Shown here in pieces: positions 1 to 7,448 of a stretch of 64,000 bases of DNA (within the stretch, counting starts at the first letter, position 1; each line of letters starts with the position of its first letter). A program made the position numbers and the translations under genes. The notes beneath the pieces are model-generated. The model was not told the origin of the DNA. It saw nothing but the letters and a program-made list of their open reading frames with translations, and ran no database searches. Source of the DNA: Haloterrigena sp. H1 (lineage in GTDB: Archaea; Halobacteriota; Halobacteria; Halobacteriales; Natrialbaceae); the NCBI RefSeq assembly GCF_005938085.1, contig NZ_SMZK01000001.1:806001-870000 (forward strand), read 5' to 3'.

Positions 1-11
1 GGCTGTCGGAA

Positions 12-251
12 TCATCGTGAATCACCATCAACTGTATCATGCCAACCGTTGAGGGCACGCATAGTCTTAGCCGACCCTTTGGAGTTCTGAATAAGTTCGA
101 TGATTTCGGGAGTGAGCGGGAAAGACTGTTCTTCCGCGTGTTCTTCCAGCAACTTTGCGTACTCTACAGCCCGCGCATCATCTTCGACATCACGAAGCAC
201 GTCCACGATAGTCATCGCATCATATTCGTCCACGAGGAACTTCTTACCCAT
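12..251 (-). CDS. Small acidic provirus protein (79 aa), unknown function
   Basis: The protein is 79 aa, helical-looking and rich in Asp and Glu, with no membrane segment and no motif I recognise. The start is the ATG at 251. A TATA-like box CTAATG lies 30 nt upstream (276-281), the spacing expected for a leaderless haloarchaeal transcript. It stands alone, with a short gap to the next leftward gene at 505. It may be a small early or regulatory provirus protein, but nothing in the sequence shows its job. Confidence 0.6.
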   Translation of the reverse strand: MGKKFLVDEYDAMTIVDVLRDVEDDARAVEYAKLLEEHAEEQSFPLTPEIIELIQNSKGSAKTMRALNGWHDTVDGDSR

Positions 252-275
252 ATATCAGAAAACGTATAGAAGCTG

Positions 276-281
276 CATTAG
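276..281 (-). promoter_or_regulatory. TATA-like box of the 79-aa provirus gene
   Basis: On the minus strand this reads CTAATG and sits 30 nt before the ATG at 251, with purine-rich GGAAAGA just upstream as a possible BRE. It belongs to a set of similar boxes at the same spacing elsewhere in the provirus. Confidence 0.4.
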
Positions 282-298
282 TCTTTCCACAAATAAAA

Positions 299-505
299 TC
301 AGTAATCTAAGAAAATGAAGTGATGCGTCCCGTCTGCCAATATTTCGCGGGCGACATTACCCATTTCTTCTGCTGCGAGTAGAACACGTCGGGCAGTATG
401 ATACGACACATCATCGTCTGTGATGTCGCTAATCGTCACTTCCCAGTTGTCTTCAAGGTGTAATCGTAGGTTATTCCACGCCATGTCACGTTGCGTTACT
501 GACAT
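299..505 (-). CDS. Small provirus protein (68 aa), unknown function
   Basis: From the ATG at 505 the product is 68 aa, beginning MSVTQRDMAW and ending in an aromatic tail (HHFIFLDY). The frame is open back to 550, but I prefer the ATG at 505 because a TATA-like CTAATA box (533-538) lies 33 nt upstream, as for other provirus genes. There is no signal peptide, membrane segment or recognised domain. The ATG at 505 would make it a leaderless single-gene unit. Confidence 0.55.
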   Translation of the reverse strand: MSVTQRDMAWNNLRLHLEDNWEVTISDITDDDVSYHTARRVLLAAEEMGNVAREILADGTHHFIFLDY

Positions 506-532
506 TGTATTTACATATATGCAGATAGACCC

Positions 533-538
533 TATTAG
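533..538 (-). promoter_or_regulatory. TATA-like box of the 68-aa provirus gene
   Basis: The minus strand reads ACTAATAGGG, closely matching the ACTTATAGGG and ACTTATGGGG boxes at 7433 and 10710. It lies 33 nt before the ATG at 505. Confidence 0.4.
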
Positions 539-627
539 TGTACCCCCCACACCAAATGTAAGGGTAGACCGATAGACGGTGTGCGGTTATGAACCGAAAT
601 AAGTCTCCAGAGTGTGTTCCAAGCGTA

Positions 628-810
628 TCAGTCGTAGAACAAGCTCAGTATCTCTAGTAGGTTAGCTATTGCATCTTCCCGGGTCCGACCAGAACTGGCA
701 AGTCCCGTAGTCCGGTCAATAGCGGTGACACGCTTATCATCGTGCTTAATCGTGACTTCACGGTCGGGACCTACCCAATATGTATGGTTGTCTACGTCGT
801 CAGCGGTCAT
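628..810 (-). CDS. HicB-like small protein (60 aa)
   Basis: The second half, GLASSGRTREDAIANLLEILSLF, resembles the HicB antitoxin partial-RNase H fold, where a substrate-like strand is followed by G-x-T-x-E-E-A and a helix. It overlaps the stop of the upstream DUF433-like gene by ATGA, so the two are co-translated. No HicA-like double-stranded-RNA-binding toxin is next to it, so an orphan antitoxin-like or regulatory role is more likely than a complete toxin-antitoxin pair. The family call is by eye. Confidence 0.5.
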   Translation of the reverse strand: MTADDVDNHTYWVGPDREVTIKHDDKRVTAIDRTTGLASSGRTREDAIANLLEILSLFYD

Positions 811-1106
811 GATTCATCACGACTGAAGAACAAATCATCGTTATCAGGGTCTGGGTCTGGCGTTTCTTCGACGATTCGGTCGTTCACTAATCGCTTCATC
901 CAATCAACATGGTCATAATAAAATGCAAGTGCTTCGTGGACACGGGCCAGAGGAACATCAAGTTCATCAGCAACCTCGGCGGGCTCCAGCCCATCACGAG
1001 CGTGCGCCCGATATACATCGATGACAGTAACGTCATACTCATCTATGCGCGGATTTTCGTCGTGTGATACGATGGTCATACTCGCATCAACGATACGGGA
1101 CATCAA
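807..1106 (-). CDS. DUF433-like HTH protein (99 aa)
   Basis: The middle part, with TVIDVYRAHARDGLEPAEVADELDVPLARVHEALAFYYDH, matches the DUF433 pattern: a 'specify and act' strand, a helix-turn-helix and a final Y-x-x-x-H. DUF433 proteins are often antitoxins of PIN-like toxins, but no such toxin is adjacent. An acidic tail follows. The start could be M1 or M2 (1106 or 1103). It is coupled by ATGA to the HicB-like gene downstream, so the pair looks like a small regulatory cassette of the provirus. Confidence 0.55.
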   Translation of the reverse strand: MMSRIVDASMTIVSHDENPRIDEYDVTVIDVYRAHARDGLEPAEVADELDVPLARVHEALAFYYDHVDWMKRLVNDRIVEETPDPDPDNDDLFFSRDES

Positions 1107-1121
1107 AAGAGCGCCGCGCAG

Positions 1122-1313
1122 TTAGAGCCGCCGCCGAAGAAATAGTATTAACCAGTCGTCTGGTCCATTAATCCCGTGAGAATGTTGGGGGATGTTGTGT
1201 TCGTCGTTGTAGTCAGCCGGTGTTCCAAGCCACGACCCAGTGGCGACTCGAGCTAGGATGCGACTGACCACGAGGTAGAGCAGACCGATACCTGCCCAAG
1301 CTTCCCAACTCAT
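1122..1313 (-). CDS. Small single-TM provirus protein (63 aa)
   Basis: Residues 5-25 (about AWAGIGLLYLVVSRILARVAT) form one likely transmembrane helix, followed by a His- and Asn-containing polar segment and a basic LRRRL end. It overlaps the previous gene by ATGA and is the last gene of a four-gene chain starting at 2060. No family was recognised. Confidence 0.55.
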   Translation of the reverse strand: MSWEAWAGIGLLYLVVSRILARVATGSWLGTPADYNDEHNIPQHSHGINGPDDWLILFLRRRL

Positions 1314-1516
1314 GATGATTCGGATTCGAACTCGTCTTCGTTCACGAACGGAAGGAGATAATCGAAGAACGATTCGACACCGGTCGCCAACTGCTTATCG
1401 CACGGATAGTCGTGGGGTAGCGATTCAGGGTCAACGTGGGCTGACCAGAGAACACACCCGGAGTTGTGGGTCGCTTCGATGTGGCCGTCGTCGCTGATGG
1501 TGATAACGACGCTCAT
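1310..1516 (-). CDS. Small acidic provirus protein (68 aa)
   Basis: A 68-aa acidic protein with two cysteines (C21 and C39) and a predicted beta-rich N-terminus. It overlaps its upstream neighbour by ATGA and its downstream neighbour likewise, so it is part of one transcript. No domain was recognised. Confidence 0.55.
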   Translation of the reverse strand: MSVVITISDDGHIEATHNSGCVLWSAHVDPESLPHDYPCDKQLATGVESFFDYLLPFVNEDEFESESS

Positions 1517-1767
1517 TCGTTCTCACCATTTCTGAGTTTGCAGGCTTTTAGTTGCAGTTCATCGACGTTCTTTCTGCTAACAAGATTACTGACTAAGCAC
1601 CCATAATCGCAATAGAACTCATAAGATTCGCTCTTTCCGAAGTCGCTGAACAAATCTTCGCAGTACTCTCCAATATTCTCGTTAGACTTGATTTGTTGTA
1701 CTTTGTATGACCTTTCGGTCACCAATCGGATGTTCGCCTTATCTCCGCAGATTCTACATTCGCTCAT
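1513..1767 (-). CDS. Cys-rich putative zinc-binding provirus protein (84 aa)
   Basis: The protein opens MSECRICG, a CxxC knuckle, and has another Cys pair (YCDYGC) in the second half with further cysteines, consistent with one structural zinc site. The middle is lysine-rich, unusual for a haloarchaeal chromosome product and in line with the atypical composition of this element. It sits in an ATGA-overlapping chain. Function unknown; a nucleic-acid or protein-binding adaptor is possible. Confidence 0.55.
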   Translation of the reverse strand: MSECRICGDKANIRLVTERSYKVQQIKSNENIGEYCEDLFSDFGKSESYEFYCDYGCLVSNLVSRKNVDELQLKACKLRNGENE

Positions 1768-2060
1768 TCGTCATCACCGCCCAGTCGGGCTCGGATTTTC
1801 TTCATTACTGATTCACGTTCGACTTCCACAGTCTCAACGCCACACTCCGGGCAGTAGTTCAGCCACTCCGCGCGGCTTCGCCCATGTTCTCCGGGGCACC
1901 CTTTACCTGACCATGTTCGGATGATATGGCGGTCATATCTTACAGATACCCAATTACTGACAAACCAGATGATAGCCAACCCGATGATGATATAGCCGAT
2001 TATATCTGGTAATCCAGTTGATGCCGCATCCGCCGATGCGTGTAGTAACACGTCTAACAT
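1764..2060 (-). CDS. Single-TM protein with cytoplasmic zinc ribbon (98 aa)
   Basis: Residues about 18-38 (LPDIIGYIIIGLAIIWFVSNWV) form a membrane helix. A Cys/His segment (CPGEHGRSRAEWLNYCPECG) follows and probably binds zinc on the cytoplasmic side. It is first in the ATGA-linked chain 2060-1122. A CTTAAG box 30 nt upstream of its ATG marks the promoter. Function unknown. Confidence 0.55.
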   Translation of the reverse strand: MLDVLLHASADAASTGLPDIIGYIIIGLAIIWFVSNWVSVRYDRHIIRTWSGKGCPGEHGRSRAEWLNYCPECGVETVEVERESVMKKIRARLGGDDE

Positions 2061-2084
2061 ACCCTATTATCATAATCTATACCA

Positions 2085-2090
2085 CTTAAG
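2085..2090 (-). promoter_or_regulatory. Promoter box of the 98-aa gene chain
   Basis: CTTAAG lies exactly 30 nt before the ATG at 2060 and is preceded by GAGAACC, the same upstream heptamer seen before the box of the VP3-like gene at 10710. Confidence 0.4.
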
Positions 2091-2102
2091 CAGGTTCTCG
2101 GA

Positions 2103-2348
2103 CTACCGTCTTGACTGCCCAAGGACTCCAATGACGACCGCAGCGGCACCAATCACCCCCGGCACGAGCCACGGTAGGACAACCGCCACGGTCTCGACAA
2201 GTATCTGTTGCTGTTCATAGAGGGAGTCGTCCGGTTCAAGTGCGGCAGGCGAGGTGACAAGCGCGGAGAAGATTGCGAGGAAAACCAAGGCAGTAATTGT
2301 TCCTGTGACGAGTTTGCCGATGAACCCGATGATTTCGTCACTACTCAT
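2103..2348 (-). CDS. Small two-TM provirus protein (81 aa)
   Basis: From the ATG at 2348 (MSSDEIIGF) the protein has two membrane helices, about residues 7-33 and 55-77, joined by an acidic loop, and a short basic tail. The frame is open to 2381, but a TATA-like CATAATAT about 24-27 nt before 2348 supports the inner start. It is divergent from the methyltransferase gene. A two-TM protein of this size could be a holin- or envelope-like accessory, but that is only a possibility. Confidence 0.55.
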   Translation of the reverse strand: MSSDEIIGFIGKLVTGTITALVFLAIFSALVTSPAALEPDDSLYEQQQILVETVAVVLPWLVPGVIGAAAVVIGVLGQSRR

Positions 2349-2392
2349 ACGTAACCAGATGTAGTTAGATATTATGAACATTATCCTACTGA

Positions 2393-3463
2393 ATGGTACT
2401 GGGTCGTAAAAATAGAAAGCACTATGACTACGAATTTCGTCGTTATGACCAACTACTCACGATGGCTGATGATGATGACTTAGAAGTCCCTCTACCAGAT
2501 GACCTTCCAAAAGAGGGACCAGACCTTGACGAAATCGTCTCAGACGGTTCAATAAACACGAACCAAATCTACAACGGTGATTGTCTAGAGCTGCTCAAAT
2601 CGCTACCTGACAAATCGGTGCAGACGATTGTTACGTCGCCACCGTACAACATCGGGAAAAGCTATGAAACGAAATCACCTATTGATGAATATCTAGATGA
2701 GCACCGTAAGGTCATCGAAGAGTGCTACCGTGTTCTAACCGATGATGGTTCCATCTTCTGGCAAACCGCTGTGACCACACGGGACGGGCATCATTATCCA
2801 CTTGATGTGAAGTTCTTCCCCATCTTTGAGGAACTAGGCTTTGTTCCACGGAATCGAATTATCTGGCCGAAGAGCCACGGACTGCATGGTAGGATTCGGT
2901 TCTCGTGTCGGCACGAGACGATGCTATGGTTCACTAAGACCGAAGACCACTACTTCGACGTAGACCCTGCTCGCATCCCGCAAAAGTGGCCGAACAAAAA
3001 GTCGTACCAAGGCGATAACAAGGGTGAAGTCACGTCCAACCCGGATGGAAAGAACCCCGGCGACGTGTGGGACATCGGTCACGTCAAATGGAATCATGAG
3101 GAGCAGACGCTGCATGAAGCGCAGTTCCCTGAAGAGCTTGTTGAGCGTGCGGTCCTAACCACGTCTCGTGAAGGTGACCTTGTGCTTGACCCGTACGCAG
3201 GGAGTGCGACGGTCCCAGTAGTTGCTCAAGATAACGACCGAGAGTACCTCGGTGCTGAGAAAGAGTATCGTTACTGGAAAATTGCTCAACTGCGTCTGGC
3301 AGGCGTGCCGGACAAGAACGGAAACTACGCCAATCTCAAGCAGCTTCGTGAAGCAGGGCGTGAGAATTCATCTGACTACGGGTACCATAGACGGCCAGTT
3401 GAAGAACCTGAGACTGACGAAAATCAGGCTACACTGACGGATATCAACAACGACGACGATTAG
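2393..3463 (+). CDS. Type II DNA methyltransferase, beta-class, probably N4-cytosine
   Basis: Motif IV TSPPYN is at residues 81-86 and the SAM-binding motif I DPYAGSAT is at 266-273. Catalytic motif before SAM motif is the beta-class order. SPPY is usual for N4-cytosine enzymes, and M.BglII, partner of the BglII nuclease, is of that kind. The region between holds the expected target-recognition segment. The gene meets the nuclease gene tail to tail, the stop codons overlapping by 4 bp, so the two are transcribed convergently. The start may be the ATG at 2462 (MADDDD) instead of 2393. It probably protects the host from the partner nuclease. It is one of the few plus-strand genes of the provirus. 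Confidence 0.85.
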   Translation: MVLGRKNRKHYDYEFRRYDQLLTMADDDDLEVPLPDDLPKEGPDLDEIVSDGSINTNQIYNGDCLELLKSLPDKSVQTIVTSPPYNIGKSYETKSPIDEYLDEHRKVIEECYRVLTDDGSIFWQTAVTTRDGHHYPLDVKFFPIFEELGFVPRNRIIWPKSHGLHGRIRFSCRHETMLWFTKTEDHYFDVDPARIPQKWPNKKSYQGDNKGEVTSNPDGKNPGDVWDIGHVKWNHEEQTLHEAQFPEELVERAVLTTSREGDLVLDPYAGSATVPVVAQDNDREYLGAEKEYRYWKIAQLRLAGVPDKNGNYANLKQLREAGRENSSDYGYHRRPVEEPETDENQATLTDINNDDD

Positions 3464-4158
3464 TCGTCGTAGTCAGCAATAGCGTTTTGTTCTTCTGGCA
3501 GATACTTTTCGCGGAATGATATTTCCTTTTGGGATTCAAGAGTTCGAGACCTTGGTGCCTCGTACTCATTGAATATCACGTTTTCACCTTCTTCTGGTGG
3601 TTCAATTCCGTAAATCAGGGTGGGTATCCCGTTATCCACTTCTTCGCCACAGTTTGGACATGTGAACGTGTTATTGAGTGCAGATGGTGCAGCGCGTCGT
3701 GTTGCCTGCTGGTAGTGAGACACACTCTGAGACGTGGGCATATCCTGTTTCACTACGATGATAATACCGGCTTCAATATCTGAACCCGTCTCTAACTCGA
3801 TTTGTCCTTCGTAGAGCCGTTGTAGACGATTACAGTCGGCGTCCAAATACGCAAAGTTCCCGAACTGAATTTCACCAGCTACAGGACCTTTTGTGATGTC
3901 AATATCTTTGCCAGTATCATATCCCGAATTAGCTATGTTGACTTCTTTCTGCCACCCACGTTCAGTGAACTCGTCTCTTAATACGCTATTTGTGCCAACT
4001 GGGTCGAAAATAAGTTCATTCTCCCGCCCACTCTGGAACGTATAGTTGACTTGATAATCGACGGTACTGAGTACCTCTTCTATTTCATCTAAATGAGATT
4101 TAAGTTCCTGTTCAAATACCGCTTCGCCATCATTGAACGACATCTTTTCAAACCGCAT
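3460..4158 (-). CDS. Restriction endonuclease of the BglII/BstYI type
   Basis: The 232-aa protein carries D87-x8-E96-x-Q98 within DITKGPVAGEIQFGN. This is the spacing of the BglII catalytic residues D84, E93 and Q95, and the total length matches that family. An N-terminal helical part (EQELKSHLDEIEEVL) precedes the core, and a CPNC pair lies near residue 168. BglII cuts AGATCT and BstYI cuts RGATCY, so a GATC-centred target is inferred. The adjacent methyltransferase completes a type II system. The start could be 4158 or the Met at 4143; a CATATATG box lies 20-35 nt upstream. Confidence 0.75.
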   Translation of the reverse strand: MRFEKMSFNDGEAVFEQELKSHLDEIEEVLSTVDYQVNYTFQSGRENELIFDPVGTNSVLRDEFTERGWQKEVNIANSGYDTGKDIDITKGPVAGEIQFGNFAYLDADCNRLQRLYEGQIELETGSDIEAGIIIVVKQDMPTSQSVSHYQQATRRAAPSALNNTFTCPNCGEEVDNGIPTLIYGIEPPEEGENVIFNEYEAPRSRTLESQKEISFREKYLPEEQNAIADYDD

Positions 4159-4431
4159 AACGTATCACTTGGGCATATATGGCCACATGACATGAGTCTA
4201 CCGGGTGACACTATTGAGGATATATTTCGGATGAAGCCAAAAAATACGGATTTAATCGATATCAATACGCAAATTCACACCATCTATACGCTTCACATTT
4301 GCTTATCCACATCTGACCGACCGACTTGACCGACCGACCGACCGACCGACGCCAGTCTCTCCCAATCGCAGGGGCGCGCGCATGAGTGTGCAGTTTTTCG
4401 ATAGACAGCGTGGAGATATGAGTTCCAGAAA
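4159..4431. other. Non-coding spacer between nuclease and ATPase genes
   Basis: AT-rich near 4200-4310, with a GATATC within a TTAATCGATATCAAT stretch, then the GACC tandem repeat, then a GC-rich GGGGCGCGCGCATG patch. It contains the nuclease promoter at its left end. No ORF or RNA gene is evident. An AT-rich tract beside short direct repeats can occur at a replication or termination site, but no proof is visible. Confidence 0.35.
4315..4350. repeat. GACC tetranucleotide tandem repeat
   Basis: Two runs of GACC units (11 and 23 bp) are separated by TT. A further GACCGACCGACT lies inside the ATPase gene near 4600. The array is too short to be CRISPR and has no spacers. Confidence 0.8.
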
Positions 4432-5649
4432 TCAGTCGGACGATTCGACCCGTGACCGGGCACGCTGAATCATATCCCCGACAGTGCTTTTCGGCGTCCC
4501 CGTTGCTTCCGAAATGTCGGAATATGACTGGCCATTCTCATTCATTTGCAGGTACTCATCCTCACGAATCCGAAGTGCGAGTTCATCCGTGTCCACGTCC
4601 GACTGACCGACCGACTCATCACCTTCTCCGTCATCATCTTCCTCAAGATTGCGAATCAGGCGTAGCATGTCGCCATATCCTGCGTCACGTAAGGCGTACG
4701 CAGCGTCAAGAACCTCTTCTTCAGTGCCCCAGTCCCAGTTCCCGTTATCGTTGGTATCCAGCGTCATATTGGGCAGACCGATGCCCTGAACGTCGCACTT
4801 CTTGTCTTCTTTCTTTCCTTCTTCGTTGGTAAGTCGCTCGTAAACGACCATATGCTTCTGGGCTTGTTCCTTCGTATCACCCTTTTTGAAGCCGAAATAC
4901 GCCAGTTCAGGGTTGTTCATCGTTGGGTGGATGTCTCCGGGGCGGTGACCGATGCCGATGATAGACAGTCTAAACGGTTCTTTCCGCATCTTGCGGACAA
5001 GCGGGCGCATGTAGGTCTCCACGTAGTGGCGGTCAGCGGGGTAGCCGCTCATCAGCGATGACAGCTCATCAGCAATCAACAGCTTCCGCTCATTCGGGTG
5101 TTCCAGACAATAGTGAATGATGTCGGGATACTCGTGGACGTAGACTACGCCATCGTTTGCCTCAGCCAGCGACTCCACGTTGGTGAGAATTGTTCCTCCG
5201 ACTCGGAACTCCCACAATTCGCTCAGACGAACGGCTGTGTACGTCTTACCACTCCCTGTGTCTCCGAACAATAGAAGCATCAGAGATGGCTCTTCAATGA
5301 GGTCTGCGAGTATCTCATAGTCGAGGAAGTCCATCCCTGAGTCGGACGTGGCCGCCAGCCCGAGTGCGTGCTGAATGATTGGAAGATTGCCGTCCTGAAC
5401 GGCTTTTGATAGCGTTTCCCCGACCTCGCGACGGACGATAGTCACGTACTGCTTGCTGTTATAATACCAGTACGCAGGTTCACCTGTTTCGTGGTGTGGG
5501 GCTTGATGTGGCGTATAATTCTCTCTGTATGTTTCCAGATAGTCGATTGTACCTCCACTCAGAAGACCGGCGTCACGGAGCGCAGGAAGCTCTTCATTTT
5601 GCAGAGCGTTCCGCAGTTGCTTGATGTCTAAGCTGTCATAATCACTCAT
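4432..5649 (-). CDS. Viral P-loop ATPase (VP8-like) with C-terminal HTH
   Basis: From the ATG at 5649 the protein is 405 aa. The Walker A motif GDTGSGKT is at residues 129-136 and a Walker B-like KLLIADE follows about 65 residues on, giving a single ATPase core as in pleolipovirus VP8/Zot-like ATPases. An acidic linker (EEDDDGEGDE) leads to a C-terminal helix-turn-helix (YSDISEATGTPKSTVGDMIQRA). In-frame Mets extend upstream, but a GGTGA ribosome-binding site just before MSDYDS supports this start, which overlaps the end of the preceding gene. The likely role is DNA handling or virion assembly at the membrane. The HTH suggests it also binds DNA. Confidence 0.7.
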   Translation of the reverse strand: MSDYDSLDIKQLRNALQNEELPALRDAGLLSGGTIDYLETYRENYTPHQAPHHETGEPAYWYYNSKQYVTIVRREVGETLSKAVQDGNLPIIQHALGLAATSDSGMDFLDYEILADLIEEPSLMLLLFGDTGSGKTYTAVRLSELWEFRVGGTILTNVESLAEANDGVVYVHEYPDIIHYCLEHPNERKLLIADELSSLMSGYPADRHYVETYMRPLVRKMRKEPFRLSIIGIGHRPGDIHPTMNNPELAYFGFKKGDTKEQAQKHMVVYERLTNEEGKKEDKKCDVQGIGLPNMTLDTNDNGNWDWGTEEEVLDAAYALRDAGYGDMLRLIRNLEEDDDGEGDESVGQSDVDTDELALRIREDEYLQMNENGQSYSDISEATGTPKSTVGDMIQRARSRVESSD

Positions 5650-6997
5650 CATCATCACCCTCGGATTCAGATTCATCCGAGTTGTCATCGTCGCCATCGC
5701 CCACATCTGGCGTTGTATCTACCGTATTTGATTCATCGTCATGGTCAATAGTGTCCATCACGTCAGCCATCAAGTCGTTCGTGGACGACTGGCCGAAGTG
5801 CGTTTCGTCCATCCGCTCCATCGCCACAGATTGGGCTTCCTGTTGGTATTTCTGCCGTAGCGCGGGCTGGGCGCTTTTGATTTCCCGTGCCTCGTCAATT
5901 TCGGTGGAGAGGATGTGGTAGTTCGTAAACGCCGCAGTGTAGTTCTTCGCAACTTCCACAGCATCCAGAACTTCATGCCACGTGGCAACCGCCGTGTGCG
6001 TGGCTGCATCGTAGTGATGGGCTAGATACGCACGCTCCTGTGTCCCTGCGATGGGCTTCTTCTGTAGACGGTCTGCCCCCTTCACAGCCATACCGTCAAA
6101 CCACTCCTTTGCCCCAGTAACAACGTCAATCTCACCCTGTTCACGGTTGTCCAGTGTTAGCATCTTTGGCTGTCTGGTAATGGGAATAAGACGTAGGATG
6201 CGACCTGCTACGTAGTAGTACCCGGGTAAACCGATGGCAGCTACTAAGACTGCAAGCTGGGCTTCAGTCGCCATGCTTGCGATACGAACGCCAATTGACT
6301 CCGTCAGAATCTCAATGATGAGGACGAAGATAAACACCACGAGTATCGAACGTGGGTTGTAGACGTGTCGTAGGATTCGGACCTTCCAGCCTTCTTCGTC
6401 ACCTTTTTTGCGGTACTTACGACCACTCAATAGGCTACGAAGTTCTGTTTTTGCGAAGAACTGGCGACGCTTGTATCGGTAAAGCACAGAGAGGAATACC
6501 ATCCCGACCGCCGTGCCACCACTAACCCAGTGGTCGCTCCATTTTGCCCCTCGCGAGAAGGTGAACGGAGACGCTGTCGGGCTTTCTAAGAGGATACCAG
6601 TTTCCGCAGAAACGACAGAGAATGCTACCTCATCTAACCGTTGATTTTGGGTAGTATACGTGATTGTGGTCGGTTCGGGCCCGATGTCGTAAGAATCCCA
6701 GTGAAATGTCCCGTTATTAAATTCCGTCACCTGCACTTCGTCCGACCGTGACCCAGACAGTGTGATTTCGACAGAATCATCAGACCAGTCTATATCGTGG
6801 ATTTGGACGTGTGACACCTGCCTTTCGATTTGACTTGTATCTATTTCCTCATCTTCATCTTCATCATCAGAGGTCTCCGTAGTAGCATTATCAGACGTAT
6901 CTACGTCGTCATCTACGGTTGAATTATCTGCAACGGCTACGCCTGCAAATCCAGATGTAACCACTAAAAACACTATCAACAGGGGTGCAAGCTTCAT
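5642..6997 (-). CDS. Large secreted-domain membrane protein, pleolipovirus ORF7-like (451 aa)
   Basis: A Sec signal peptide (MKLAPLLIVFLVVTSGFAGVAVA) is followed by an Asp/Glu-rich stretch and a beta-rich external domain to about residue 155. Three to four membrane helices occupy about 160-270, and a long cytoplasmic C-terminal part ends in an acidic tail. It sits between two tiny membrane proteins and the ATPase, as the ORF7 product does in pleolipoviruses. The start overlaps the previous stop by ATGA. It may couple the ATPase to the membrane; this is inferred from position. Confidence 0.6.
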   Translation of the reverse strand: MKLAPLLIVFLVVTSGFAGVAVADNSTVDDDVDTSDNATTETSDDEDEDEEIDTSQIERQVSHVQIHDIDWSDDSVEITLSGSRSDEVQVTEFNNGTFHWDSYDIGPEPTTITYTTQNQRLDEVAFSVVSAETGILLESPTASPFTFSRGAKWSDHWVSGGTAVGMVFLSVLYRYKRRQFFAKTELRSLLSGRKYRKKGDEEGWKVRILRHVYNPRSILVVFIFVLIIEILTESIGVRIASMATEAQLAVLVAAIGLPGYYYVAGRILRLIPITRQPKMLTLDNREQGEIDVVTGAKEWFDGMAVKGADRLQKKPIAGTQERAYLAHHYDAATHTAVATWHEVLDAVEVAKNYTAAFTNYHILSTEIDEAREIKSAQPALRQKYQQEAQSVAMERMDETHFGQSSTNDLMADVMDTIDHDDESNTVDTTPDVGDGDDDNSDESESEGDDDE

Positions 6998-7212
6998 GAA
7001 CCACCACCCGGGAGAGCACCCGTGACTGCGTCCGTAATCACCCCTTCAATCCACGTTACGACATAATCGACGATGCTGGCGATGACAGATAGGATGTCGT
7101 AAATCACCAAATCAACTGGATAAATGCCCGTAATATGTAGCAGCAGAACAATGATGGCTGCATACACGATGGGTTTCACAGGGATGTTTTTTGCCATCAA
7201 AAGCGGAATCAT
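6994..7212 (-). CDS. Small membrane protein of the virion module (72 aa)
   Basis: It is strongly hydrophobic, with two to three helix segments (IPVKPIVYAAIIVLLLHITGI, VIYDILSVIASIVDYVVTWI) and a glycine-rich end. It is joined by ATGA overlaps to genes on both sides. Position matches the small ORF6-type proteins of pleolipoviruses. Function unknown. Confidence 0.55.
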   Translation of the reverse strand: MIPLLMAKNIPVKPIVYAAIIVLLLHITGIYPVDLVIYDILSVIASIVDYVVTWIEGVITDAVTGALPGGGS

Positions 7213-7403
7213 GTGTCATCACCTTCATGATTTAGACCAACGAATAGACCTACCAGTATGATTCCAATGAGTACGACTCTATCACCGACTCCGAGTCCTA
7301 ACGACCCTAAATACTCCCGGACTACATCTGCAAATAGGATGTAGCCAACCGTACTCAAAAATATCAGCACGATTGACGAATCGTCTTTTACTAATGACTT
7401 CAT
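7209..7403 (-). CDS. Small two-TM membrane protein of the virion module (64 aa)
   Basis: Two membrane helices (about 10-30 and 40-58) flank a short loop, with a basic N-terminus and an acidic tail. A well-formed TATA-like box ACTTATAGGGG lies 30 nt before the ATG, so this gene starts a second transcript covering 7403-4432, separate from the spike gene upstream. Confidence 0.55.
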   Translation of the reverse strand: MKSLVKDDSSIVLIFLSTVGYILFADVVREYLGSLGLGVGDRVVLIGIILVGLFVGLNHEGDDT

Positions 7404-7427
7404 ACATCATATAAATATAATATCCCC

Positions 7428-7433
7428 TATAAG
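7428..7433 (-). promoter_or_regulatory. Internal promoter of the virion module
   Basis: CTTATA followed by GGGG, 30 nt before the ATG at 7403, preceded by GAGGTCC. It closely matches the box upstream of the VP3-like gene and suggests separate control of the downstream five-gene set. Confidence 0.45.
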
Positions 7434-7448
7434 TAGGACCTCAGGTGG

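Noticed and set aside
4315..4350. Short repeats as a CRISPR array
   Set aside because: Units are four bases long, contiguous and without spacers.
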